Assembly: GCF_015864575.1 (NCBI RefSeq)
Contig: NZ_JADYWW010000001.1
Location: 930,001 to 994,000, forward strand
Direction: 5' to 3'
DNA: 64,000 nt
Origin: Salinibacterium sp. SWN248
GTDB lineage: Bacteria; Actinomycetota; Actinomycetes; Actinomycetales; Microbacteriaceae
The number at the start of each line of letters is the position of its first letter. Position 1 is the first letter of the stretch. A program made the position numbers and the translations under genes. Below, one piece after another: positions 53,244 to 61,502 of this stretch. The notes beneath the pieces were generated by a model. That model ran no database searches, was not told where the DNA came from, and saw nothing but the letters and a program-made list of their open reading frames with translations.

Positions 53244-54218
53244 ATGAACACGCAGATCGTTGCGGACCGCGAACTCGCGGCAGCCAGCCTCGCCACCATG
53301 TGGAAGATCCGCCGCTTTGAAGAAGCAGTGGAAGACCTCTACGGCCGTGGGCTCATGCACGGCACCATGCACCTGTCGATCGGCCAAGAGGCCGTACCGA
53401 CCGGTGCCTGCCTCGCTCTCAACAAGGACGACTACATCACCTCGACGCACCGTGGCCACGGTCACTGCATCGCCAAGGGCGCCGACATGGAGCGCATGAT
53501 GGCCGAACTTCTCGCCAAGGAAACCGGCTACTGCCGCGGACGTGGCGGCTCGATGCACATTGCGGATACCGAAACCGGAAACCTCGGTGCTAACGGCATC
53601 GTTGCCGGTGGAATCCCGATCGCGACCGGCGCAGCGCTGTCGGCAAAGATGCGCGGCACCAAGCAGGTTGCGGTGAGCTTCCACGGCGACGGCGCGATGG
53701 GCGAAGGCGCCTGGCACGAGGGCGTTGTGCTCGCGGCCATGTGGCAGCTTCCCGTTGTGTTCCTGTGCGAAAACAACCTCTACGGAATGTCGATGTCGTC
53801 AGAGAAGGCCTTCAATCTCGACCAGCTTTCTGACCGCGCCAAGGGCTACGGCATCCCCGGAGTCACCGTTGACGGTAACGACGTTCAGGCTGTCTACGAT
53901 GCCACGAAGGAAGCGGTTGACCGCGCTCGTGCCGGCGGCGGACCGACCTTCATCGAAGCTAAGACGTACCGCTGGCGCGGACACTCGAAGTCAGATAAGA
54001 ACCTGTACCGCACGCGCGACGAGATCGATGAGTGGCGCGGCAAGGACCCGATCCCTCACTTCGAAGCTCTTGCTCTCGCCGCCGGTGGCCTCACGCAGGC
54101 TGACATCGACGCTGTGCGCGACAACGTGCGCACCGAGCTGCGCAGTGCCGTTCAGCGCGCCAACGCTGCGCCGGACGCCACTGCTGACGATCTTCTTTCC
54201 GCCGTCTACGCAAGGTAA
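53244..54218 (+). CDS. acoA: Thiamine-diphosphate dehydrogenase E1 alpha (acetoin-dehydrogenase-like)
   Basis: 324 residues. TPP motif [22 protein letters not shown] and [10 protein letters not shown] at about 155-195, and [15 protein letters not shown] and [10 protein letters not shown] typical of acetoin dehydrogenase E1 alpha. It cleaves the C-C bond next to a keto group and transfers an acyl unit to lipoyl. AAAGG precedes ATG 53244; a GTG at 53235 is less likely. E1 beta follows 5 bp later. Confidence 0.87.
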   Translation: MNTQIVADRELAAASLATMWKIRRFEEAVEDLYGRGLMHGTMHLSIGQEAVPTGACLALNKDDYITSTHRGHGHCIAKGADMERMMAELLAKETGYCRGRGGSMHIADTETGNLGANGIVAGGIPIATGAALSAKMRGTKQVAVSFHGDGAMGEGAWHEGVVLAAMWQLPVVFLCENNLYGMSMSSEKAFNLDQLSDRAKGYGIPGVTVDGNDVQAVYDATKEAVDRARAGGGPTFIEAKTYRWRGHSKSDKNLYRTRDEIDEWRGKDPIPHFEALALAAGGLTQADIDAVRDNVRTELRSAVQRANAAPDATADDLLSAVYAR

Positions 54219-54223
54219 CAACG

Positions 54224-55261
54224 ATGACTATTGAGACGACCGCGGCCCAGCCCGCAGCGGCCCCCGCAACGGCCGAGACAGTGACAATGACCTACTCTGA
54301 GGCCATTCGCGACGCTATGCGCATCGCCATGGCTAAGGACCCCGCCGTCTTCATCATGGGTGAAGACGTCGGAACCTACGGTGGCGCCTTCGGAGTGACC
54401 GGCGAGCTGATCAACGAGATCGGCCCCGACCGCATCCGCGACACCACCATCAGCGAGCTCGGCATCATGGGTGCCGGTGTCGGTGCAGCGATGACGGGCA
54501 TGCGCCCGATCGTGGAAATCCAGTTCTCCGACTTCACGGCTCAGGCCATGGACCAGATCGCGAACCAGGCAGCGAAGATCCACTTCATGCTCGGCGGCGC
54601 GGTGAGCGTGCCGATGGTTATTCGCGCTCCCGGCGGTTCGGGAACGGGTGCTGCCGCGCAGCACTCGCAGAGCCTCGAAGCGTGGTTCGTGCACATTCCT
54701 GGACTCAAAGTTGTCATGCCAGCGACGGCGGATGACGCCAAGGGCCTGCTGCTGTCGGCCATCGACGACCCCAACCCGGTCATGGTTATCGAGCACAAGC
54801 TGCTCTACAAGACCTCGGGAGAGGTGCGCACGGGAGACATCCGCACTCCGCTCGGTGTCGCTGCTGTTCCTCGCGAGGGCAAGGATCTCACGATCATCGC
54901 CACCGGTGTCGAGGTGAGCCGCGCGCTCGAGGCTGCCGAGATTCTCGCCGCCGACGGTATCGAAGCAACCGTGGTCGACCCGCGCACACTCAAGCCGCTC
55001 GACAGCGACACCATCCTGCGCACCGTCAAGGCCACCGGTCGTGTCCTGCTTGTGCAAGAGGCTGTGCGTACACTCGGCTTCATGTCCGAAGTGTCTGCGA
55101 TCATCTCCGAGTCGGATGCCTTCGGCTACCTTCGTGCGCCGATCAAGCGTCTTGCTGGCCTCGACATTCCCATCCCGTACGCACCCAAGCTCGAACGCGC
55201 TTCGGTTCCTCAGGTTGAAGACATCGTCGCGGCAGCCACTGATCTCGTTCGGAAGTGGTGA
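54224..55261 (+). CDS. acoB: Thiamine-diphosphate dehydrogenase E1 beta (acetoin-dehydrogenase-like)
   Basis: 345 residues. [38 protein letters not shown], then [32 protein letters not shown]-like ([22 protein letters not shown]) and [17 protein letters not shown] match the E1 beta fold. About 20 extra Ala/Thr-rich residues lead the protein. It forms the heterotetramer with the alpha chain. Stop is one base from the E2 start. Confidence 0.88.
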   Translation: MTIETTAAQPAAAPATAETVTMTYSEAIRDAMRIAMAKDPAVFIMGEDVGTYGGAFGVTGELINEIGPDRIRDTTISELGIMGAGVGAAMTGMRPIVEIQFSDFTAQAMDQIANQAAKIHFMLGGAVSVPMVIRAPGGSGTGAAAQHSQSLEAWFVHIPGLKVVMPATADDAKGLLLSAIDDPNPVMVIEHKLLYKTSGEVRTGDIRTPLGVAAVPREGKDLTIIATGVEVSRALEAAEILAADGIEATVVDPRTLKPLDSDTILRTVKATGRVLLVQEAVRTLGFMSEVSAIISESDAFGYLRAPIKRLAGLDIPIPYAPKLERASVPQVEDIVAAATDLVRKW

Positions 55262-55262
55262 C

Positions 55263-56573
55263 ATGTCTGAGCTGCCACTGACAATGCCCAAAATGTCCAT
55301 GACCATGGAAGAGGGCACGATGGTCGCGTGGCTCAAGCAGGAAGGTGACTCGGTTCGATCCGGGGAACCGATCTGTGAGGTCGCGACCGACAAAGTTGAC
55401 ATGGAGGTGGAGTCGCCGTTCGATGGCGTTCTGGCTCGCATCATTGGCCAGCCCGACGAGGTGTTCGCCGTGGGCGACACCATCGCGTTCATTACGACCG
55501 AGGCCGATGACCTGCTCGGCGGACTCTTCGATGAGCCCGCCATTGACGCTCCTGCTGCTGCTCCGGCTGCGGCGGAAGTAGCTCCGGCTGCCGTACCCGC
55601 CCCCATCGCAACCGGATGGATCCCTGCCGTTCCTGCCGCCCGGGGCGCAGCAGACGCCGCCGGAATTAACATCGCGACAGTCACCCCGACGGGCCCGGAT
55701 AACACTGTGCGCCTCGCGGATGTTGAAGCGGCTGTTGCGGGAACGTCGACCGCGCTGGCTGCCGCCGCGCCCATCGGGGCTCCTGTTGCGCCGGTTGTGC
55801 CCGCAACCCCCGCTCCCGTCGCTGCGCCTGCTGCAGCTGCTGCACCGGTAGCGGCACCCGCTGTCGCGCAGGCCGCTCCTGCCGCTCCCGCCGCTCCTGC
55901 CGCTGCGGTGGACCCGGTAGAAGCTCGCCGTCTGCGCACCCGCAAGCAAGTTGCCAAGGTGATGTCGGCATCCGCTCTCGTTCCGCAGTTCACTGCCTAC
56001 GTTGATCTCGATTTGTCAGCTTTGGCTGCCGTGCGCAAAACCACGCTCGGCGGCGCAAGCTGGACTGCACTCTTCGTGCGGGCTCAAGCAATCGCTCTGG
56101 CCGAGAACGCTGCGCTCAACGGCACCTGGACTGATGGGGGAGTCGCTGCCAACGAGCACATCGGAATCGCGCTCGCGATTGACTCACCATCGGGGCTCAT
56201 CGCGCCGGTGCTGACGAACTCGCACGAGGGAACGCTCGCTGAGCTGGTAGCCGAAATCGCCACCGTCGTAGACGAGACGCGTAACGGCACACTACCGCCA
56301 GCGCGCCTCGGCGGCGGAACAAGCGTATTCTCGAACCTGGGGGGATTCGGCGTGGAATCGTTCAACGCACTACTGACACCACCGCAGTCGACGGCTCTGT
56401 CGTCGGGGGCCGTCAAGCCACGCATGCGCGTGTTCGCTGATGGAACCTTCGGTGTTCGTTTGAGCTGCACGATCGGCCTCACCGTCGATCACCGTGTAGC
56501 TGATGGTGCGGATGCCGCACGCATGCTCGCGACCATCACCAACCTCGTCGCGACCCCGGAGCGCTTGCTCTAG
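55263..56573 (+). CDS. acoC: Dihydrolipoamide acyltransferase E2
   Basis: 436 residues. Lipoyl domain with Lys44 in EVATDKVDMEVESP; Ala/Pro-rich linkers; a peripheral-subunit-binding region near IPAVPAARGAADAAGINIATV (about 118-138); catalytic domain ending LTVDHRVADGADAARML (His-x3-Asp-Gly). It moves the acyl group to CoA. Frames from 55041 lie in acoB and are shadows. No E3 gene is present, so the housekeeping E3 would be used. Confidence 0.9.
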   Translation: MSELPLTMPKMSMTMEEGTMVAWLKQEGDSVRSGEPICEVATDKVDMEVESPFDGVLARIIGQPDEVFAVGDTIAFITTEADDLLGGLFDEPAIDAPAAAPAAAEVAPAAVPAPIATGWIPAVPAARGAADAAGINIATVTPTGPDNTVRLADVEAAVAGTSTALAAAAPIGAPVAPVVPATPAPVAAPAAAAAPVAAPAVAQAAPAAPAAPAAAVDPVEARRLRTRKQVAKVMSASALVPQFTAYVDLDLSALAAVRKTTLGGASWTALFVRAQAIALAENAALNGTWTDGGVAANEHIGIALAIDSPSGLIAPVLTNSHEGTLAELVAEIATVVDETRNGTLPPARLGGGTSVFSNLGGFGVESFNALLTPPQSTALSSGAVKPRMRVFADGTFGVRLSCTIGLTVDHRVADGADAARMLATITNLVATPERLL

Positions 56574-56649
56574 AGCCGCAACCCGCTCGCGGGTTCCACC
56601 CCAGCGCTCCGTACGGGCGCTGTCCACCACGTTTCGAAATAGGTACACC

Positions 56650-56907
56650 ATGTCAGAACGCACAGCCACAATCGTTTCGCCGTCCGGACTTCACGCCCGC
56701 CCCGCTGCACTGTTCACGCAGGCCGTCAGCAAGAGCGGTTTCAAGATCACCGTCGCTAAGGGTGAGAAGGCTGTCAACGCAGCTAGCATCCTCGCCGTTA
56801 TCTCGCTCGGTGTCTCGCAGGGCGAAACCGTCACGATTGCCTCCGATGATGAGGGCGCTGACAGCGTTCTCGACCAGCTCGTAGAACTGCTCTCCACCGT
56901 CGAATAG
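56650..56907 (+). CDS. ptsH: Phosphocarrier protein HPr
   Basis: 85 residues. His15 in SPSGLHARPAALF is the phosphorylation site; Ser46 in AASILAVISLGV matches the regulatory serine. It carries phosphate to the IIA domains of the srl and gat systems. AATAGGTACACC precedes ATG 56650. EI is not in the window. Confidence 0.95.
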   Translation: MSERTATIVSPSGLHARPAALFTQAVSKSGFKITVAKGEKAVNAASILAVISLGVSQGETVTIASDDEGADSVLDQLVELLSTVE

Positions 56908-56911
56908 CAAC

Positions 56912-56958
56912 TAACGCAGAAGGCCCGCACCGGCATGGTGCGGGCCTTCTGTGCGTTA
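56912..56958. terminator. Terminator after ptsH
   Basis: A perfect 13-bp stem AGAAGGCCCGCAC / GTGCGGGCCTTCT with the 7-base loop CGGCATG, and an outer pairing TAACGCA / TGCGTTA. Confidence 0.9.
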
Positions 56959-57041
56959 AGAGCCGGTTCGACGGTGGGCGATTCTCTTTCAGGGCCGCCA
57001 GGGCCGTCTAGGGCCGACTAGTGCCGTCTAGTGCGCGCACA

Positions 57042-57075
57042 AAAGCCCCGCTCCTTCCTGGGGGAGCGGGGCTTT
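57042..57075. terminator. Terminator after gatC (minus strand)
   Basis: A 13-bp stem AAAGCCCCGCTCC / GGAGCGGGGCTTT with an 8-base loop, 22 bp downstream of the gatC stop. Between it and the HPr terminator are short GCCGTCTAG direct repeats (57001-57030). Confidence 0.85.
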
Positions 57076-57096
57076 CGGCGGCGAGGCCAGGCCTAA

Positions 57097-58533
57097 TTAG
57101 GCCTTGGCTGCTTCTTCGTCGGATGCTGCAACAGCATCCGCTTCGACCTGAGCACGAACGATGTCGCGCTTCTTTTCGAGGCGGCTCACCCAGTAGGCGA
57201 ATCCGAGGGAGAGAACGGCGAGGACCGCAATGGTCCAGCCGCCGAGGTTAGCTACTCCGAAGAACAGGCCGGTCAGAGGGTTAGCTCCGTCGACGAGCGA
57301 CGAGATGAGCTGTGATCCCTGGTTGTCGCTAAAGCCGGACGCTTCGGCGATGGCCGTGAACTGCGGTGCCGTTGCGGTGGCGATGAACAGGCCGATCGCA
57401 ATAACGATGGCGCCACCGATGACGGAGCGCACGATGTTGCCACGGAAGATCGGAACCATCATGGCCACGATGAACGGCAGGGTCGCAAGGTCAACGAGCG
57501 GCAGCACCTGGTTGCCCAGGGGAGCAAGCGCAATAGCGATCAACACGGTAACCGGCACGAGCACGAGCGACGTCGCGAGCACAGCAGGCTGGCCTACCGC
57601 GATTGCGGTGTCGAGTCCGATGTAGAACTTACGGCCGGGGAAACGCTTCTGCACGAACTCGCGAGCGGAGTCGGAGACGGGGATGAGGCCTTCCATGAGG
57701 ATCGACACCATGCGCGGCAGTAGCAGCAGAACGGCAGCGAGGCTGATGGCGAGAACGAGAATTGCGATCGAGTCTTCACGCGGGTCGTCGAAGCCGAAGC
57801 CAGCGAGCCCGATGATGATTCCGAGCACGAGACCGAGGATCATCGATTCGCCGAAGACACCGAAACGCTTCTCGATGGACTGCGGGTCCGCCTTCAGGTT
57901 GCGGAAGCCGGGGATGCGGTCGAAGATCCAGTTGAAGGGGATCGCGAACAGAATGTACGGCGCGCTGGTGCCGTGCGGGAACGAGATGTCGGGGAAGTTG
58001 AAGTACTTCTGAATCAGCGGCGCAGAGAGGTCGGCAAGGGCCAGAACGATCACCATGTGCACGGCGGCCGCGGCGATACCGATCCAGAAGTTGTCGGTGA
58101 CGGCACCGACGAGAGCGCCGACGAGGGCGAAGTGCCAGAAGTTCCACAGGTCGATGTTGAACGTGCGGGTAAGGCCTGACCACAGCAGCAGCATGTTGAC
58201 GAGGATGCCGACAGGGATAATCACCGCCCCGATGGTTGATCCGAAGGCGATGGCGGCACTTGCGGGCCAGCCAACGTCGAGAACGGTGAGGTTCACGCCG
58301 AGGTTCACGGCGAGAGCCTGCGCGGCGGGGCCAACGGTGCCGGCCATGAGGCCGATGACGAGGTTGATTCCGATGAAGCCGATACCGATGAGGACACCGG
58401 CGCGGAGGGCTTGGCTAAACTTTTGGCCAAGAATCATGCCGAAGATGGTGATGAGGATCGGCAGGGTGACCGCGGCACCGAGTGCCGTGAGATAGCTGGT
58501 GATATTCGTCAGAATATCTTCAATGATGTTCAA
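57097..58533 (-). CDS. gatC: PTS galactitol-type IIC subunit
   Basis: 478 residues with about ten hydrophobic segments. Family segments are LTALGAAVTLPILITIFGMILGQKF at the N-terminus, WPASAAIAFGSTIGAVIIPVGI, and SFPHGTSAPYILFAIPFNWI; the C-terminus is acidic. It would translocate a hexitol. No gatD, gatY or gatZ is near. Together with 58637-58918 it is one operon; IIB is upstream, 103 bp away. Confidence 0.92.
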   Translation of the reverse strand: MNIIEDILTNITSYLTALGAAVTLPILITIFGMILGQKFSQALRAGVLIGIGFIGINLVIGLMAGTVGPAAQALAVNLGVNLTVLDVGWPASAAIAFGSTIGAVIIPVGILVNMLLLWSGLTRTFNIDLWNFWHFALVGALVGAVTDNFWIGIAAAAVHMVIVLALADLSAPLIQKYFNFPDISFPHGTSAPYILFAIPFNWIFDRIPGFRNLKADPQSIEKRFGVFGESMILGLVLGIIIGLAGFGFDDPREDSIAILVLAISLAAVLLLLPRMVSILMEGLIPVSDSAREFVQKRFPGRKFYIGLDTAIAVGQPAVLATSLVLVPVTVLIAIALAPLGNQVLPLVDLATLPFIVAMMVPIFRGNIVRSVIGGAIVIAIGLFIATATAPQFTAIAEASGFSDNQGSQLISSLVDGANPLTGLFFGVANLGGWTIAVLAVLSLGFAYWVSRLEKKRDIVRAQVEADAVAASDEEAAKA

Positions 58534-58636
58534 CGTTGAACGTCCATTTCTCTGTCTGAAGTGAGTGGTGTGGGTGCGCTAGAGCGCGCTGTAATGCACC
58601 GCAATGGTTAACTGCGGTGCGCGACGTAGGGGTGAA

Positions 58637-58918
58637 TTAGGCGAACTGCTTCTCGATTTCGGCATACACCTTGTCGAGGCCCATTCCGGTAAGGAACGGG
58701 AGTCCGGCGATAACGGGGATTCCGACCGAGTCGGGCACTTGGGTAGTGGCGACGATGAAGTCTGCAGCGAGGTCGCCGCGCAGAGTGTCGGTTACTTTGC
58801 CTTGCGAGATTGTGGCGTCGAGGCCCTTGGAGGCGCAGAAATCCTTAATCTTGGTTGCAACCACGGTGGATGTTGCTACTCCGGTGCCGCAGATCACGAG
58901 GATGCGTTTTGAGGCCAA
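58637..58918 (-). CDS. gatB: PTS galactitol-type IIB subunit
   Basis: 93 residues. Cys10 lies in KRILVICGTGVATSTVVATKI, the phosphorylated P-loop of this IIB family; the end is GMGLDKVYAEIEKQFA. TTG 58918 is the chosen start, with GGAG nine bases upstream; no ATG or GTG fits, while a frame beginning at 58969 would add 17 residues with no family match. It passes phosphate from IIA to the sugar. Confidence 0.88.
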   Translation of the reverse strand: MASKRILVICGTGVATSTVVATKIKDFCASKGLDATISQGKVTDTLRGDLAADFIVATTQVPDSVGIPVIAGLPFLTGMGLDKVYAEIEKQFA

Positions 58919-58950
58919 TTTCGATACTCCAATGTATTCGCGAAGGACTG

Positions 58951-58991
58951 TTGTGACACAATTATGCACGTTTGATGTACAAATGTGTACA
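58951..58991. promoter_or_regulatory. Palindromes between gatB and gatA
   Basis: TTGTGACACAA (58951-58961) is a perfect palindrome, and TGTACA-AATG-TGTACA (58976-58991) repeats a palindromic hexamer, both in the divergent region. Candidate operators for a DeoR/GntR-type regulator. Confidence 0.4.
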
Positions 58992-59074
58992 AGTGGTTCT
59001 TGTTTTGACTATGACAGTCGCCAAGAGCCCGACAGGCACGAGACTTAACCACCGCCAATGAAGGATGAGGGTTC

Positions 59075-59599
59075 ATGAGCGACACGACCAACGCAGCTGC
59101 GGCAGACACCAACCACGACGGCGCGACCGCGGCCGTGGTGCCCCGCGCCGATCTCAGTTTTGTGGGGCTGCGCGCCAATTCGAGCGCGGAAGTTCTCACG
59201 GCTTTCGCGACCCAGGCACTCGCCGTCGGAGCCGTGCATCCCACCTATGAGGTGGCACTTCTCGAACGCGAAAGCGCGTACCCCACCGGGCTGCCGACCG
59301 TCATCCCTGTCGCTATCCCGCACGCGGATGTCGAGCATGCCATCGAATCAGGCCTCGGGATTGCGATGCTGGCAGAGCCAGTTCACTTCGGCGAGATGGG
59401 CGGAGCTGACTCCACTGTCGCAGCCAGAGTCGCGGTGCTCATTTTGGTCACCGAGCCGCACGTGCAAACGGAGATGCTCACGCAACTCATCGCCGTGTTT
59501 CAACTCGATGGCTGGCACGAGGCTCTGAGCGCCGCCACGACTCCCGAGGAACTCGCCTCAGCGTTCGCGGGCCTGCTGGCCTCAACCGCCGCTCAATAA
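59075..59599 (+). CDS. gatA: PTS IIA subunit, galactitol/fructose type
   Basis: 174 residues. Phospho-His83 in TVIPVAIPHADVEHAI, and LTQLIAVFQLDGWHEAL, match EIIA-2. The first 25 residues are an Ala/Thr/Asp-rich extension not found in short GatA. Divergent from gatBC, 157 bp apart. Receives phosphate from HPr. ATG 59075 follows GGATGAGGGTTC. Confidence 0.9.
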   Translation: MSDTTNAAAADTNHDGATAAVVPRADLSFVGLRANSSAEVLTAFATQALAVGAVHPTYEVALLERESAYPTGLPTVIPVAIPHADVEHAIESGLGIAMLAEPVHFGEMGGADSTVAARVAVLILVTEPHVQTEMLTQLIAVFQLDGWHEALSAATTPEELASAFAGLLASTAAQ

Positions 59600-59640
59600 C
59601 GACGAAGGGCCGCACCATCACGGTGCGGCCCGACTGTCGT
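59599..59640. terminator. Terminator after gatA
   Basis: Perfect 10-bp stem GGGCCGCACC / GGTGCGGCCC with the loop ATCAC, plus an outer ACGAC / GTCGT, between convergent gatA and the permease gene. Confidence 0.88.
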
Positions 59641-59648
59641 GTCGGCTC

Positions 59649-60569
59649 CTACTTCATTCCGCTGAGGGCGACGCCTTTCACGAGGAAACGCTGAAGAGTG
59701 ACAAACAGAATGATCGTCGGGATCATGCTGATCATCGTTGCGGCATTGATGAGGTTCCACTGGTTGAATTCTGATCCCGCGAAGTTCACGAGCCCTACTG
59801 TCACCGTGTACATCGCTTCGTCTTGAGCGACGAGCAGTGGCCAGAGGAACGTGTTCCAGGTGAACATGAACTTGATGATCACGAAAACTACGATCGCGGG
59901 AGCGACCATGGGCGTGATGACGCGAGTGAGAATGCGAAGCTCGCTTGCGCCATCCACTCTGGCAGCTTCGACGTAGCTGAAGGGGATCCCCTCCATGAAC
60001 TGCCGGAGCAAGTAGACGCCGAGAACAGTGAAGAGGTCGGGTAGCGCCATGCCGATGTAGGTGTTGGTGAGTCCCGCTTCAGAGACCATGAGGAACATCG
60101 GGATGACGAGGGCCTCTTGGGGCACCATGAACAGTGCGAGCACTAAGAGAAAGATGGGCTCTTTGAACGGGAACTGGTAGTACGCGAAGGCATACGCCGC
60201 CAGCAGGGCGATGACCAAGCTCGTGACGATACCGATGCCGGTCACGATAAAAGAGTTCGCGATGTATTGCCCGAAGTTGTACTGAGCGAAGAGCTGCACA
60301 TAGTTGTCAAAATTGAAGAAGTTGTCTGGCAGCCAGCGCACAGGAACTTCGAGAATTTCTGACGGTTTCTTGAGTGACGACAGCGCTACCCAGACCAGTG
60401 GCAGCGTCATGAGGATGCCGCCAAGAGCCAGAGCAGTAAAGATTCCTGCTTGCTTCAGATTATGAAGCGAGCGCCACGACCTCTTGCGAGCGCGCACTGG
60501 TGCGGGGCGCACAGCCGGGGATGAGTCGGCAGCGGTCGACGGGCGGTCCTTGATCGATGACGTACTCAT
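59649..60569 (-). CDS. Sugar ABC transporter permease, MalG type
   Basis: 306 residues. A basic N-terminal tail (about 1-40), six helices, EAA loop SYVEAARVDGASELRILTRVITPM, and the C-terminus LVKGVALSGMK. ATG 60569 overlaps the MalF-type stop (ATGA), whereas 60665 would lie in that gene. CUT1 importer with no ATPase nearby. Confidence 0.92.
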   Translation of the reverse strand: MSTSSIKDRPSTAADSSPAVRPAPVRARKRSWRSLHNLKQAGIFTALALGGILMTLPLVWVALSSLKKPSEILEVPVRWLPDNFFNFDNYVQLFAQYNFGQYIANSFIVTGIGIVTSLVIALLAAYAFAYYQFPFKEPIFLLVLALFMVPQEALVIPMFLMVSEAGLTNTYIGMALPDLFTVLGVYLLRQFMEGIPFSYVEAARVDGASELRILTRVITPMVAPAIVVFVIIKFMFTWNTFLWPLLVAQDEAMYTVTVGLVNFAGSEFNQWNLINAATMISMIPTIILFVTLQRFLVKGVALSGMK

Positions 60570-61471
60570 TCTGAGATGTCCTTTGTAAAGATTTTGCGGA
60601 TAACGGCGGTGATCGCTACTAAGAACACGAAGAAGATTACGACGTAGACAGCCGCTTCGCCCCATCGGTCAAGGCGGAATGCCAGCTCGTAAATTTCCAT
60701 CACCATCGAGCGGCTTGATCCCACCGGCCCGCCCTTGGTGGCGACGAAGGGGAGCTCGAAGAGCTTGAACGCATTCATGACTTCGACGCTGATGACGAGT
60801 ACTAGTTGCTTATTGAGCAGCGGCAGGGTGATCGACCACAGCATGCGAAGCGGCCCGGCACCATCGAGACGGGCCGCTTCGTAGTAGGAACGATCAATTC
60901 CATTGAGCCCTGCCACCAGAATGATCACATTGAATCCGAGACGTGCCCAGATGTACATGATCGCGAGCGAGGGAATCACTTGCCCATCGCTCGTGAGCCA
61001 GTCCTGCCCAGGGATGCCAAAGAATCCGAGGATGCTATTGGCAAGCCCATAGGCAGGATTGAAGATCCACAGCCATACAAATGCCACCGCGGTGAGCGAG
61101 GCGACGACGGGCGCAAAATACAGCGCCCGTATCAGTCCAGATCCACGTTTCCACAGCAGGGCATTGAATCCGAGCGCGACGATCAACGAGAGGACCACAC
61201 CGATTGGCACTCCGAGGAGTGTGAAGTACAGGGTGTTGCCTGCGGCGTTGATGAAACGTTCGCTGGTTACTACAGACACGTAGTTGTCAATGCCGATGAA
61301 CTCGCGTCGTCCGATAACGGACCAGTCAAAGAAACTGATGACGATGTTGTAACCCAAGGGAATGAGGAACAACAGAATGACGAAGAACAGCGCGGGGGCG
61401 AGGAAGAGGAACGCTCGAATGGTGGTGCGCCGAGAGAACGTCTTCTGGGGCCCGAGAGTGGGGACTGTCAT
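60566..61471 (-). CDS. Sugar ABC transporter permease, MalF type
   Basis: 301 residues with six helices (first about 20-40) and EAA loop SYYEAARLDGAGPLRMLWSITLPLL. Pairs with the 59649-60569 permease. AAAGGCTTCACC precedes the ATG. The binding protein gene is 31 bp upstream. Confidence 0.92.
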   Translation of the reverse strand: MTVPTLGPQKTFSRRTTIRAFLFLAPALFFVILLFLIPLGYNIVISFFDWSVIGRREFIGIDNYVSVVTSERFINAAGNTLYFTLLGVPIGVVLSLIVALGFNALLWKRGSGLIRALYFAPVVASLTAVAFVWLWIFNPAYGLANSILGFFGIPGQDWLTSDGQVIPSLAIMYIWARLGFNVIILVAGLNGIDRSYYEAARLDGAGPLRMLWSITLPLLNKQLVLVISVEVMNAFKLFELPFVATKGGPVGSSRSMVMEIYELAFRLDRWGEAAVYVVIFFVFLVAITAVIRKIFTKDISE

Positions 61472-61502
61472 GGTGTGAAGCCTTTCGAACTAGCTGCGGT
61501 GG

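Noticed and set aside
54206-55993. A 595-codon open frame on the minus strand opposite the E1 beta/E2 genes
   Set aside because: It is low complexity (Ala/Gly/Thr runs) and mirrors the codon pattern of real genes on the other strand. It has no family motif.
53244-56573. Ordinary acetoin catabolic operon
   Set aside because: acoR, acoX, butanediol dehydrogenase and the E3 gene are missing and a polyol PTS lies directly upstream, so a plain acetoin role is less likely, though not excluded.
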